Source of the DNA: Methylibium sp035762065
Lineage (GTDB): Bacteria > Pseudomonadota > Gammaproteobacteria > Burkholderiales > Burkholderiaceae_C
DNA: 64,000 bases
Assembly (NCBI RefSeq): GCF_035762065.1
Contig: NZ_DASTPW010000002.1
Coordinates: 186,001-250,000 of the forward strand
Direction: 5' to 3'
Position 1 is the first letter of the stretch; each line of letters begins with the position of its first letter. The translations under genes and the position numbers were made by a program. Below are positions 1 to 7,831 of this stretch, one piece after another. The notes under the pieces were generated by a model. The model did not search any database. It saw nothing but the letters and a program-made list of their open reading frames with translations, and was not told where the DNA came from.

Positions 1-2
1 GC

Positions 3-233
3 CTGCTGTTCTTCCGCCTGCACCGGCCCGACTGGGCACTGGCCGAAGTGGTGGTGCTGTGGCTGTCGATCGTCGTGCTGATCGTCGTGGTCGCCCGCCA
101 TTCGGCGCTCGGCGCCTGGCTGCTCGTGCCCTACCTCGGCTGGGTCGCGTTCGCGGCCTTCCTGAACTACACGATCGTCGCGCTGAACGGCCCGTTCGGC
201 GCGCCGATGGTTGCCGGCGGCATCGCGCGCTGA
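3..233 (+). CDS. tspO: TspO/MBR family protein, C-terminal part
   Basis: The gene runs in from before the window; only about 76 C-terminal residues are visible, so no start can be given. The visible part has two hydrophobic helices and the TspO-type signature around PYLGWVAFAAFLNYTIVALN. TspO proteins are five-helix membrane proteins that bind porphyrins. In purple bacteria they are often encoded beside tetrapyrrole genes and modulate pigment gene expression. It is followed after 14 nt by another small membrane protein and then bchI, which fits a photosynthesis-cluster setting. The family call rests on this C-terminal part alone. Confidence 0.8.
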   Translation: MLFFRLHRPDWALAEVVVLWLSIVVLIVVVARHSALGAWLLVPYLGWVAFAAFLNYTIVALNGPFGAPMVAGGIAR

Positions 234-247
234 AGCAGGCCCCCGCG

Positions 248-553
248 ATGGACGCCGCCCTCGCATCGTTGTCCGCCGCCGACTTCGTCGACGCGGTGAT
301 CGCGATCACGCTGCTCGAATGCGTGGCGCTGGCGCTGTGGTCGAGGCGGCGCGGCGGCGTCGATCTCGCGGCCCTGGCGCCGAGCCTCGTCTCGGGGCTG
401 CTGTTGATGCTCGCCTTGCGCGCCGCCGTGGCGGGCGCCGCGGCGGCGTGGATCGCGCTGCCGGTGGCGCTGGCCGGCCTCGCGCATCTCTGGGACCTGC
501 GCCGTCGTTGGCCGCGCGAGGCGCAGCGGGCCGCTGCGCAACCGATCCGCTGA
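248..553 (+). CDS. Small hydrophobic membrane protein of unknown function
   Basis: 101 residues starting at ATG 248. The sequence predicts three hydrophobic segments (about residues 10-29, 43-60 and 63-85) and a basic C-terminus, so it is probably an inner-membrane protein. I do not recognise a named family. It lies between tspO and bchI in the same direction with short gaps (14 and 13 nt), so it is probably co-transcribed with them. Its place in a pigment gene cluster suggests, but does not show, a role linked to photosynthesis. An AAGGAG just after its stop serves bchI, not this gene. Confidence 0.6.
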   Translation: MDAALASLSAADFVDAVIAITLLECVALALWSRRRGGVDLAALAPSLVSGLLLMLALRAAVAGAAAAWIALPVALAGLAHLWDLRRRWPREAQRAAAQPIR

Positions 554-566
554 CAAGGAGTTCGCG

Positions 567-1595
567 ATGGCCACACCGTTCCCGTTCTCGGCCATCGTCG
601 GCCAGGAGGAGATGAAGCAGGCGATCCTGATCGCCGCGGTCGATCCGCAGGTCGGCGGCGTGCTCGTCTTCGGCGATCGCGGCACCGGCAAGTCGACCGC
701 GGTGCGCGCGCTCGCCGGGCTGCTGCCGAAGATGCGCGCCGTCGCCGGCTGCCGCTACGGCTGCGATCCCGAAGCGAGCGCGCTGTGCGACGACTGCGCC
801 AAGCTGGGCCGCAGCCTGCGCAGCACGCTGTTGCCAGTGCCCGTGGTGGACCTGCCGCTCGGGGCAACCGAAGACCGCGTCGTCGGCGCGCTCGATCTCG
901 AACGCGCGCTCGCGCAAGGCGTCAAGGCCTTCGAGCCGGGACTGCTCGCGCGCGCGCACCGCGGCTTCCTCTACATCGACGAAGTCAACCTGCTCGAAGA
1001 CCATCTGGTCGATCTGCTGATCGACGTGGCCGCGTCGGGCGAGAACGTCGTCGAGCGCGAGGGCCTGAGCGTGCGCCACCCTGCGCGCTTCGTGCTGGTG
1101 GGCAGCGGCAACCCGGAAGAAGGCGAGCTGCGCCCGCAGCTGCTCGATCGCTTCGGGCTTTCGGTCGAGGTGAAGACGCCGCAGGAGCTGGGCGCGCGCG
1201 TCGAGGTGGTGAAGCGTCGCGATGCCTTCGAGCGCGAGCCCGCCGCCTTCGTCGAACGCTGGCGCAAGGACGACGAGCGCCTGCGCCGGCGCCTCGTCAA
1301 GGCGCGCGCGGCGCTCGGCGCGGTCGACGTCGACGACGCCGCGCACGAGCAGGCGGCGCGGCTGTGCATCGCGCTCGGCACCGACGGCTTGCGCGGCGAG
1401 CTGACGCTGATCCGCGCGGCGCGCGCGCTCGCGGCGCTCAACGGCCGCGCGCGGGTCGGCGACGCCGAGCTGCGCGCGGTCGCGCCCTCGGCGCTGCGGC
1501 ACCGGCTGCGCCGCGATCCGCTCGACGACAGCGGCTCGAGCCTGCGTGTCGAGCGCGCGATCGACGAGGTCTTCGGCGTGCTGCGCGCCGCGTGA
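567..1595 (+). CDS. bchI: Magnesium chelatase ATPase subunit I
   Basis: BchI is the AAA+ motor subunit of Mg-chelatase, which with BchD and BchH inserts Mg2+ into protoporphyrin IX, the first committed step of bacteriochlorophyll synthesis. The 342-aa length is normal. Visible motifs are Walker A GDRGTGKST (residues 35-43), Walker B with FLYIDEVNLL (134-143), a Cys cluster at C62, C66, C74 and C77, and the sensor/arginine-finger region near QLLDRFGL. The start has an AAGGAG ribosome site 10 nt upstream. Its TGA overlaps the GTG that could open bchD, so the two are translationally coupled. Confidence 0.97.
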   Translation: MATPFPFSAIVGQEEMKQAILIAAVDPQVGGVLVFGDRGTGKSTAVRALAGLLPKMRAVAGCRYGCDPEASALCDDCAKLGRSLRSTLLPVPVVDLPLGATEDRVVGALDLERALAQGVKAFEPGLLARAHRGFLYIDEVNLLEDHLVDLLIDVAASGENVVEREGLSVRHPARFVLVGSGNPEEGELRPQLLDRFGLSVEVKTPQELGARVEVVKRRDAFEREPAAFVERWRKDDERLRRRLVKARAALGAVDVDDAAHEQAARLCIALGTDGLRGELTLIRAARALAALNGRARVGDAELRAVAPSALRHRLRRDPLDDSGSSLRVERAIDEVFGVLRAA

Positions 1596-1600
1596 TCGCG

Positions 1601-3394
1601 ATGCATGCGCCCGCCTGGCCGGACGCGCTCGACATCGCCGCGCTCGCGGCCGTCGATCCCGGCGGCCTGGGCGGCGTGCTGCTGCGCGCACGGCCGGGGC
1701 TGGTGCGCGATGCCTGGCTCGAAGGCTTCGAATCGCTGCTCGCCCGCGGCACGCCCGTGCGCCGCCTGCCTTCGCATGCCGACGCGAGCCGGCGCCTGGG
1801 CGGCCTCGATCTCGCGGCGACGCTCTCGAGCGGGCGCCCCGTCGCGCAACGCGGCGTCTACGCCGAAGCGCACGGCGGCTGGCTGTTCGTGCCGATGGCC
1901 GAACGGCTCGATGCCGCGGTCGGCGCCGAGCTGTGCCGTGCGCTCGACACCGGCGAAGTCGTCGTCGAGCGCGAGGGTGTGTCGCGCACCGACGCCGCGG
2001 GCTTCGGCGTCGTCGCGTTCGACGAGGGCGAGGCGGCCGACGACGCGCGCGCAGCCCCTGCGCTGCGCGATCGGCTGGCCTTCGAGCTCGACCTCGCGTC
2101 GCTCGGCTGGCGCGACACGCTGGCCGCGCTCGACACCCACGACCGCGACGCCGTGCAGGCCGCGCGGCAGCGCCTGCTTCGCGTGACGGCCGGCGACGAC
2201 ATCGTCGAAGCGCTCTGCGCCGCGGCGCTGGCGCTCGGTGTCGGTTCGCTGCGCGCGCCGGCGCAGGCGCTGCGTGCGGCGCGCGTGCTCGCGGCACTGA
2301 AGGGTCGCGACGAAGTGAGCGCCGAGGACGCGGCGCGTGCCGCGCAGCTGGTGCTCGCGTCGCGCGCGACGCGGCTGCCGAACGCGAACGACGAAGCGCA
2401 GACGCCGCCTCCTGCCCCGCCGGGCCATGACGCGTCCGGCGACTCGAACGACGTGCCCCGCGACGCCGAAGCCCGGCCGCTCGACGACGTGGTGCTCGAA
2501 GCCGCGCAGGCAGCGATCCCGGCCGATCTGCTCGCCGCGCTGCTTGCGCCGCGCGCGCCGCGCAGCCCGGCCGCGTCGGCCGGCGGCCGTGCCGGTGCGC
2601 TGCAGGCCTCGCGCCTGCGCGGCCGGCCGCTCGGCGCGCAGCGCGGCGAGGTGCGCGGCGGTGCGCGGCTCGCGCTGGTCGCGACGCTGCGCGCGGCCGC
2701 GCCGTGGCAGCCGCTGCGGCGCGCGTCGCAAGGCACGGCGGCGCGCGCGCCGCGCCGCGTCGAGATCCGCCGCGACGATCTTCACGTGCGCCGCTACGCG
2801 CAGCGCCGCTCGACGACGACGGTGTTCGTGGTCGACGCCTCCGGTTCGTCGGCGCTGCATCGCCTGGCCGAGGCCAAGGGCGCCGTCGAGCGGCTGCTCG
2901 CCGACTGCTACGTGCGCCGCGACAGCGTCGCGCTGATCGCTTTCCGCGGCGCGGGCGCGCAACTGCTGTTGCCGCCGACGCGCTCGCTCGTGCGCGCGAA
3001 GCGCGGCCTCGCGGGCCTGCCGGGCGGCGGCGGCACGCCGCTCGCGGCGGGGCTCGATGCGGCGTCGGCGCTCGTCGCTTCGGTGCGACGGCGCGGCGAC
3101 ACGCCGGTGCTGGTGCTGCTGACCGACGGCCGCGCGAACGTCGCGCGCGACGGCCGGCCGGGCCGCGAGCAGGCGCTGGCCGATGCGCTCGCATCGGCGC
3201 GACTGCTCGGCGCCATGGGCGTGGCAGGCTTGGTGATCGACACCGCGCCCTGCGTTCTCGGCGGGGGCGCATCACCGCCGACGGCGCGGCTCGCCGAGGC
3301 GCTGGGTGCGCGGCACCTCTCGCTGCCGCAGGCTGGCAGCGGTGCGATGTCGGCCGCGGCGCGCGCGGTGGCGCTCGAGGCGACGCGCCCGTGA
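1601..3394 (+). CDS. bchD: Magnesium chelatase subunit D
   Basis: BchD is the platform subunit that pairs with the BchI hexamer in Mg-chelatase. The 597-residue product has the expected three parts: a degenerate AAA-like N-terminal domain without a working Walker A, an Ala/Pro/acid-rich linker around residues 260-300, and a C-terminal von Willebrand A (integrin I) domain. The MIDAS motif DASGSS is near residue 412 and the downstream LTDGRAN is present. Start ATG 1601 is chosen; a GTG at 1592 overlapping the bchI stop is possible and adds three residues. The stop overlaps a GTG in the bchO frame. Confidence 0.95.
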   Translation: MHAPAWPDALDIAALAAVDPGGLGGVLLRARPGLVRDAWLEGFESLLARGTPVRRLPSHADASRRLGGLDLAATLSSGRPVAQRGVYAEAHGGWLFVPMAERLDAAVGAELCRALDTGEVVVEREGVSRTDAAGFGVVAFDEGEAADDARAAPALRDRLAFELDLASLGWRDTLAALDTHDRDAVQAARQRLLRVTAGDDIVEALCAAALALGVGSLRAPAQALRAARVLAALKGRDEVSAEDAARAAQLVLASRATRLPNANDEAQTPPPAPPGHDASGDSNDVPRDAEARPLDDVVLEAAQAAIPADLLAALLAPRAPRSPAASAGGRAGALQASRLRGRPLGAQRGEVRGGARLALVATLRAAAPWQPLRRASQGTAARAPRRVEIRRDDLHVRRYAQRRSTTTVFVVDASGSSALHRLAEAKGAVERLLADCYVRRDSVALIAFRGAGAQLLLPPTRSLVRAKRGLAGLPGGGGTPLAAGLDAASALVASVRRRGDTPVLVLLTDGRANVARDGRPGREQALADALASARLLGAMGVAGLVIDTAPCVLGGGASPPTARLAEALGARHLSLPQAGSGAMSAAARAVALEATRP

Positions 3395-3477
3395 ATGCGC
3401 CGCTTGCCGTCGTCGCCGATGCAGCGCCGGCTTCCCCCGTCGCGCTGCGGACGCCGCCGCCATCCCCAGGCGACGCG

Positions 3478-4371
3478 ATGAGCCGCGCCTCGACCGAGGA
3501 TCTCGTCTGGGACGTCGACGGCCGCGGCTGGCCGCTCGCCGAGCACAGCCGCTTCGTCGAAGCGGCCGGCCTGCGCTGGCACCTGCAGCGGCTGGGCCCG
3601 GCGAACGCGCCGCGCGTGCTGCTGCTGCACGGCACCGGCGCGTCGACGCATTCGTGGCGCGAGGTCGCGCCGGCCCTCGCGCTGCGGCACGAGGTGCTCG
3701 CGATCGACCTGCCCGGCCACGCCTTCACCTCCGCCGGGCCGCCGGGCGCGCACACGCTGCCGGGCATGGCCGCCGCGATCGCCGCGCTGCTGCGCACGAT
3801 CGACTTCGTGCCGGCGTCCATCGTCGGCCACTCGGCCGGCGCGGCCGTGGCGGTGCGCATGGCGCTCGACGGCCTCGCGGCGCCGCGCGCGATCGTGTCG
3901 TTCAACGGCGCGCTGCTGCCCTTCGGCGGGCTTGCCGGCCGGCTGTTCATGCCGGCCGCGCGGCTGCTCGCCTCGCAGCCGCTGGTGCCGAAGCTCTTCG
4001 CGGCGCACTCGCGCGACCGGCGTGTGGTGCAGCGACTCGTCGGCAGCACCGGCTCGCGCCTCGACGAGCAGGGCTTCGCGCTCTACGCGCGCCTGGTGCG
4101 CAGTCCGGCGCACGCGGCCGGCGCGCTGGCGATGATGGCCCGCTGGGACCTGCGCCCGCTCGAGCGCGACCTGCCCGGGCTCGCCGCCTGCCTGCACCTC
4201 GTGGCGGCCGAGCGTGATCGCACCGTGCCGCCGACGGTCGCGCAGCGCGTGCGCGCGCGGCTGCCGCAGGCCCGGCTCGTGCGCTGGAACGGGCTGGGCC
4301 ACCTCGCACACGAAGAAGCCCCCGAGCGCGCCGCCGCGCTGATCGAAGCTGTATCGAAGGAGTCCGCATGA
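3478..4371 (+). CDS. bchO: BchO alpha/beta hydrolase of the Mg-chelatase operon
   Basis: 297-residue alpha/beta-hydrolase-fold protein. BchO is conserved beside bchI and bchD and is thought to assist Mg insertion, although its substrate is not established. The oxyanion-region HGTG precedes the nucleophile elbow GHSAG (Ser119), and the C-terminal GLGHLAHEE supplies the catalytic His. ATG 3478 gives the usual family length and follows a CAGG. A GTG at 3391 overlapping the bchD stop would add 29 Ala/Pro-rich residues and remains possible. The 3' end overlaps crtB by ATGA (4368-4371), which implies coupled translation of chelatase and carotenoid genes. Confidence 0.9.
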   Translation: MSRASTEDLVWDVDGRGWPLAEHSRFVEAAGLRWHLQRLGPANAPRVLLLHGTGASTHSWREVAPALALRHEVLAIDLPGHAFTSAGPPGAHTLPGMAAAIAALLRTIDFVPASIVGHSAGAAVAVRMALDGLAAPRAIVSFNGALLPFGGLAGRLFMPAARLLASQPLVPKLFAAHSRDRRVVQRLVGSTGSRLDEQGFALYARLVRSPAHAAGALAMMARWDLRPLERDLPGLAACLHLVAAERDRTVPPTVAQRVRARLPQARLVRWNGLGHLAHEEAPERAAALIEAVSKESA

Positions 4372-5441
4372 CGGCCATGTCGTACGCCCAAGCCGCGCGA
4401 TCCTGGGACGAACCCGCGACGCATGCCGCGGACCTCGCCGCCTGCCGCGACACCCTGCGCGGCGGCTCGCGCACCTTCCTTGCCGCATCGCACCTGCTGC
4501 CGGCCGCGGTGCGCGATCCGGCCTGCGCGCTGTATGCCTTCTGCCGGCTTGCCGACGACGCGGTGGATCGCATCGACCCGGCGGTCGCCGATCCCATCGC
4601 GGTGCTGCGGCATCGGCTCGCCGCCATCTACGCCGGCCAGCCGGCCGATGCAGCGGCCGACCGCGCGTTCGCGGTTGTCGTGCGCCGCCACGGCATCCCG
4701 CGAGGCTGGCCCGAGGCGCTGATCGAAGGCTTCGAGTGGGACCGCGCCGGTCGGCGCTATCGCAACGAGGCCGAGTTGCTCGACTACGCGATGCGCGTCG
4801 CCGGCACCGTGGGGGCGATGATGGCCGCCGTGATGGGCGCGACGCGCGGCGGGCGCAGCGCCGAGGCGGTCGCCCGCGCCTGCGAGCTGGGCTGCGCGAT
4901 GCAGTTGTCGAACATCGCGCGCGATGTCGGCGAGGACGCGCGCATGGGCCGGCTCTACCTGCCGCTCGACTGGCTGGCCGAAGCCGGCATCGATGCCGAA
5001 GCCTGGCTCGCGCGGCCGGTGTTCACGCCGCGGCTCGCGCAGGTCATCGAACGCTTGCTGCAGCGTGCCGATGCGCTCTATGCGTGCGCGGCCGAAGGCG
5101 TGGCGCTGCTGCCGGTGGCGTGCCGGCCGGGCATCCACGCCGCGCGCGTGCTGTATGCCGAGATCGGCCAGCAGGTGCGGCGCAACGGGCTCGATGCGGT
5201 GAGCCGGCGCGCGGTCGTGCGCCCGGCGCGCAAGCTCGGCTGCCTCGGCGGGCTGCTCGCGCCGCGGCGGCGCGCTCGGCTCGGTGCAGGCGTCGCGCTG
5301 CCGGCCACCGCTGCGCTGCTCGAGATGCTGGCGCAGGCGCCGCGGCCGCCCGAAGCGCCCCGCCCCACCGTCCACCTGATCGATCTGTTCGAGCAGCTCG
5401 AACACCGCCGCATCGAACGCCGCTCACTGCAGTTGCGCTGA
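4368..5441 (+). CDS. crtB: Phytoene synthase
   Basis: CrtB condenses two geranylgeranyl diphosphates head to head to phytoene, the first C40 carotenoid. Both Asp-rich Mg2+/diphosphate sites are intact: D63-D67 in LADDAVD and D186-D190 in RDVGEDA, the second preceded by the typical GCAMQLSNIA. The 357-aa length is slightly long because of a basic C-terminal tail. The start overlaps the end of bchO and has AAGGAG just upstream. It is the last gene of the bchI-bchD-bchO-crtB overlapping run and is followed by the PpsR-type site and promoter of crtE. Confidence 0.95.
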   Translation: MTAMSYAQAARSWDEPATHAADLAACRDTLRGGSRTFLAASHLLPAAVRDPACALYAFCRLADDAVDRIDPAVADPIAVLRHRLAAIYAGQPADAAADRAFAVVVRRHGIPRGWPEALIEGFEWDRAGRRYRNEAELLDYAMRVAGTVGAMMAAVMGATRGGRSAEAVARACELGCAMQLSNIARDVGEDARMGRLYLPLDWLAEAGIDAEAWLARPVFTPRLAQVIERLLQRADALYACAAEGVALLPVACRPGIHAARVLYAEIGQQVRRNGLDAVSRRAVVRPARKLGCLGGLLAPRRRARLGAGVALPATAALLEMLAQAPRPPEAPRPTVHLIDLFEQLEHRRIERRSLQLR

Positions 5442-5451
5442 AGCCGCCGGA

Positions 5452-5469
5452 TGTCATTCACGATTGACA
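5452..5469. promoter_or_regulatory. PpsR/CrtJ-type operator upstream of crtE
   Basis: Perfect TGTC-N10-GACA (TGT-N12-ACA) palindrome, the consensus of the redox- and light-responsive repressor PpsR/CrtJ that controls bch and crt genes in purple bacteria. The right half-site is part of the -35 box TTGACA, so bound regulator would block RNA polymerase. It has the same layout as the site before bchC. Confidence 0.85.
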
Positions 5470-5491
5470 ACCCGTGGTGTGCTGCTAGATT
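5464..5491 (+). promoter_or_regulatory. Sigma70-type promoter for crtE-crtF
   Basis: Consensus -35 TTGACA (5464-5469), 16-bp spacer, -10 TAGATT (5486-5491), 39 bp before the crtE start. The -35 is embedded in the PpsR-type palindrome. It probably drives crtE and crtF and may read on toward bchC. Confidence 0.7.
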
Positions 5492-5530
5492 GACCCAAGC
5501 GCTCGTCGAGCGCTGAGCCGGAGAAGACCT

Positions 5531-6424
5531 ATGCAATCGCGCTCGAGCATCGAGAAGGCACTTGCCGCGGCGATGGCGGCGATCGACGAAGGGCGCGGCC
5601 CGCCGAAGCTCGCCGCGGCGCTTCGGCACGCGGTGTTTCCGGGCGGCGCCCGCATCCGGCCGCAGCTTTGTCTGGCAGTGGCCGATGCCTGCGGCGACGA
5701 TGCGCCTGCGCTGTCGATGGCGGCCGCCGCGGCGGTGGAGCTGCTGCACTGCGCCTCGCTGGTCCACGACGACCTGCCTTGCTTCGACGACGCGCCCACG
5801 CGCCGCGGCCGCGCCTCGGTGCATCGCGCTTTCGGCGAGCGTCTGGCCGTGCTTGCGGGCGACGGGCTGATCGTGCTGGCCTTCCAGACGCTGGGACAGG
5901 GTGCCGCGGTCGCGCCGCAGCGGCTCGCGCCGTTGCTCGCGACCCTGGCGCGCGGGGTCGGCGCGCCCGACGGCATCACCGCCGGGCAGGCCTGGGAATG
6001 CGAGTCGCAGGTCGATCTGCGCGAGTACCAGCGCGCCAAGACCGGCGCGCTGTTCGCCGCGGCGACCATGGCCGGCGCGCAGGCTGCCGGGGCAGGCGCC
6101 GAAGCCTGGCGCGCGCTGGGCGAATGGCTCGGCGAGGCCTACCAGGTCGCCGACGACATCCGTGACGCCGGCGCCGATCCGCGCTGGATTGGCAAGCCGG
6201 TCGGCCGTGACCGCGCGCTGGGTCGCCCGAGCGTCGCGGTCGAGCAAGGCCTGAGCGGCGCGGTGCAGCACTTCGATCGGCTCGTGGCCGGCGCGGTCGC
6301 GGCGATCCCGCCCTGTCCGGGCGCAGGCGCCTTGCGCGCGCTGGTGCGCCACGAGTCCGAGCGACTGGTGCCGCTGGCGTGGTCGAGCGAGCTGCTGCCG
6401 AGCCTGGCCCGCGTGGCGGCTTGA
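5531..6424 (+). CDS. crtE: Geranylgeranyl diphosphate synthase
   Basis: Prenyl transferase making C20 geranylgeranyl diphosphate for phytoene and for the bacteriochlorophyll tail. The 297-aa protein has the first Asp-rich motif HDDLPCFDD (residues 79-87) and the second as VADDIRD (206-212), plus the usual chain-elongation context. It is the first gene after the PpsR-controlled promoter, with a GGAGAAG ribosome site. The next gene, crtF, begins within about 120 nt and may even overlap its stop through a TTG at 6421. Confidence 0.93.
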   Translation: MQSRSSIEKALAAAMAAIDEGRGPPKLAAALRHAVFPGGARIRPQLCLAVADACGDDAPALSMAAAAAVELLHCASLVHDDLPCFDDAPTRRGRASVHRAFGERLAVLAGDGLIVLAFQTLGQGAAVAPQRLAPLLATLARGVGAPDGITAGQAWECESQVDLREYQRAKTGALFAAATMAGAQAAGAGAEAWRALGEWLGEAYQVADDIRDAGADPRWIGKPVGRDRALGRPSVAVEQGLSGAVQHFDRLVAGAVAAIPPCPGAGALRALVRHESERLVPLAWSSELLPSLARVAA

Positions 6425-6546
6425 GGCCCGAGCGCGCCGCGCGCCCGGCGCCGGTTCGCGCCGAGCCCGCCGGCGCCGCGCAGGCCGCGCCGCTCGAAGC
6501 GCCCGCACCGGCCCATCGGGCCGCCGACGGCGAACGCAGGACGGGC

Positions 6547-7689
6547 ATGCGGCTGCCGCGCTGGTGGCACCGCCTCGAAGACCGCCTGCTCAGCTGGCGC
6601 GACGCCCGCATCGCCGACCCGACGTTCCGGCATCGCGCGGCCGGCGCCTGGTGGGGGCGCTGGATGGCGCGCCGGCGCGCTTCGCAGCTGTTCGATCTGG
6701 TCGCGGGCTTCGTCTATTCGCAGGTGCTGCTGGCCTGCGTGCGGCTGGAAGTGTTCGAGCGGCTCGCGCAAGGGCCGCAGCGCATCGAGGCGCTCGCGCC
6801 GCAGCTCGGACTGGCACCGGAGGCGACGCGCCGGCTGGTCGCCGCGGCGGTGTCGCTGAAGCTGCTGCGACGCCGGCGCGACGGCCGCATCGCCTTGGGT
6901 GCGCTGGGCGCGCCGATGGTCGGCAATCCGGCGGTCGCGGCGATGGTCGAGCACCACAGCGCGCTCTACGGCGACCTGCGCGATCCCGTGGCGCTCCTGC
7001 GCGGCGAGGCGGCCACCACACTGGCCAGCTACTGGCCCTATGCCACCGGCTCGCGAGGCGCCGGGGCGATGTCGGCGGAGCGCGTCGCGGCGTACTCCGC
7101 GCTGATGTCTGCCTCGCAGTCGATCGTCATCGACGAGGTGCTGGCGGCCTATGACTTCGGCGCCCACCGCGTACTGCTCGACGTCGGCGGCGGCGAGGGC
7201 CGCTTCATCGCAGCTGTGGGGCGCCAGGCGCCGGCCCTACGGCTGATGCTGTTCGACCTGCCGCCGGTCGTCGAGCGCGCTGCACGGCGTCCCGAGGCCC
7301 AGGCGCTGGGCGACCGGCTGCAGCTCGTGCCGGGCGACTTCTTCTCGGGCGCGCTGCCGCGCGGTGCCGACGTGATCTCGCTGGTGCGCGTGCTCTTCGA
7401 TCACCCCGACGAACGCGTTGCCGCACTGCTGCGCGCGGTGCGCGCCGCGCTGCCGCCCGGCGGGCGCCTGCTGGTGGCGGAGCCGATGTCGGCCACGCCG
7501 GGCGCCGAGGCGATGGGCGACGCCTATTTCGGCTTCTACCTGCTCGCGATGGGCGAGGGCCGGCCGCGCTCGGCCGCGGAGATCGAGGGGCTGCTGCGCG
7601 CCGCCGGCTTCGGCGACGTGCGGCGCCTCAAGCCGCACCTGCCGTTGCATGCGCAGGTGCTGGTGGCCAGCGCGGTGGGGGCGCCGTGA
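6547..7689 (+). CDS. crtF: Demethylspheroidene/hydroxyneurosporene O-methyltransferase
   Basis: SAM-dependent O-methyltransferase that methylates the 1-hydroxy group of acyclic carotenoids in the spheroidene/spirilloxanthin pathway. The 380-aa product has an N-terminal dimerisation/winged-helix part, beginning near LFDLVAGFVYSQVL, as in small-molecule methyltransferases. The SAM-binding LLDVGGGEG is at residues 210-218, and LFDLP and a GDFF stretch follow. ATG 6547 is preferred because AGGACGG precedes it and the following residues match the usual CrtF beginning. The frame stays open upstream to TTG 6421, which would add a 42-residue Ala/Pro-rich leader. Confidence 0.9.
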   Translation: MRLPRWWHRLEDRLLSWRDARIADPTFRHRAAGAWWGRWMARRRASQLFDLVAGFVYSQVLLACVRLEVFERLAQGPQRIEALAPQLGLAPEATRRLVAAAVSLKLLRRRRDGRIALGALGAPMVGNPAVAAMVEHHSALYGDLRDPVALLRGEAATTLASYWPYATGSRGAGAMSAERVAAYSALMSASQSIVIDEVLAAYDFGAHRVLLDVGGGEGRFIAAVGRQAPALRLMLFDLPPVVERAARRPEAQALGDRLQLVPGDFFSGALPRGADVISLVRVLFDHPDERVAALLRAVRAALPPGGRLLVAEPMSATPGAEAMGDAYFGFYLLAMGEGRPRSAAEIEGLLRAAGFGDVRRLKPHLPLHAQVLVASAVGAP

Positions 7690-7706
7690 GCGCGAACGCG
7701 GACTGA

Positions 7707-7724
7707 TGTAAATATCCGTTGACA
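7707..7724. promoter_or_regulatory. PpsR/CrtJ-type operator upstream of bchC
   Basis: TGT-N12-ACA palindrome whose right half lies in the -35 box TTGACA of the bchC promoter, exactly as before crtE. A partial second element (TGACATTCAGACA, 7747-7759) follows just downstream of the -10 and could be a weaker partner site, because PpsR-family proteins usually bind two neighbouring sites. Confidence 0.8.
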
Positions 7725-7746
7725 CTGCGTTTAGTAAGCATAGGAT
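7719..7746 (+). promoter_or_regulatory. Sigma70-type promoter for bchCXYZ (and puf read-through)
   Basis: -35 TTGACA (7719-7724), 16-bp spacer, -10 TAGGAT (7741-7746), 85 bp upstream of bchC. The genes bchC to pufC follow with no clear rho-independent terminator, so a superoperon is likely. Confidence 0.7.
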
Positions 7747-7831
7747 GACATTCAGACATAGCGACGACCCTTGCCGCTGATGGATGCCGGCTCCGCCGGC
7801 CCCGGCGGGTCATCGATAACGAGGAGCCTCC

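Noticed and set aside
306..4049. Open frame of more than 1200 codons on the minus strand opposite bchI-bchD-bchO
   Set aside because: Arg/Ala/Pro-rich composition without any motif; it is a by-product of high GC opposite real genes.
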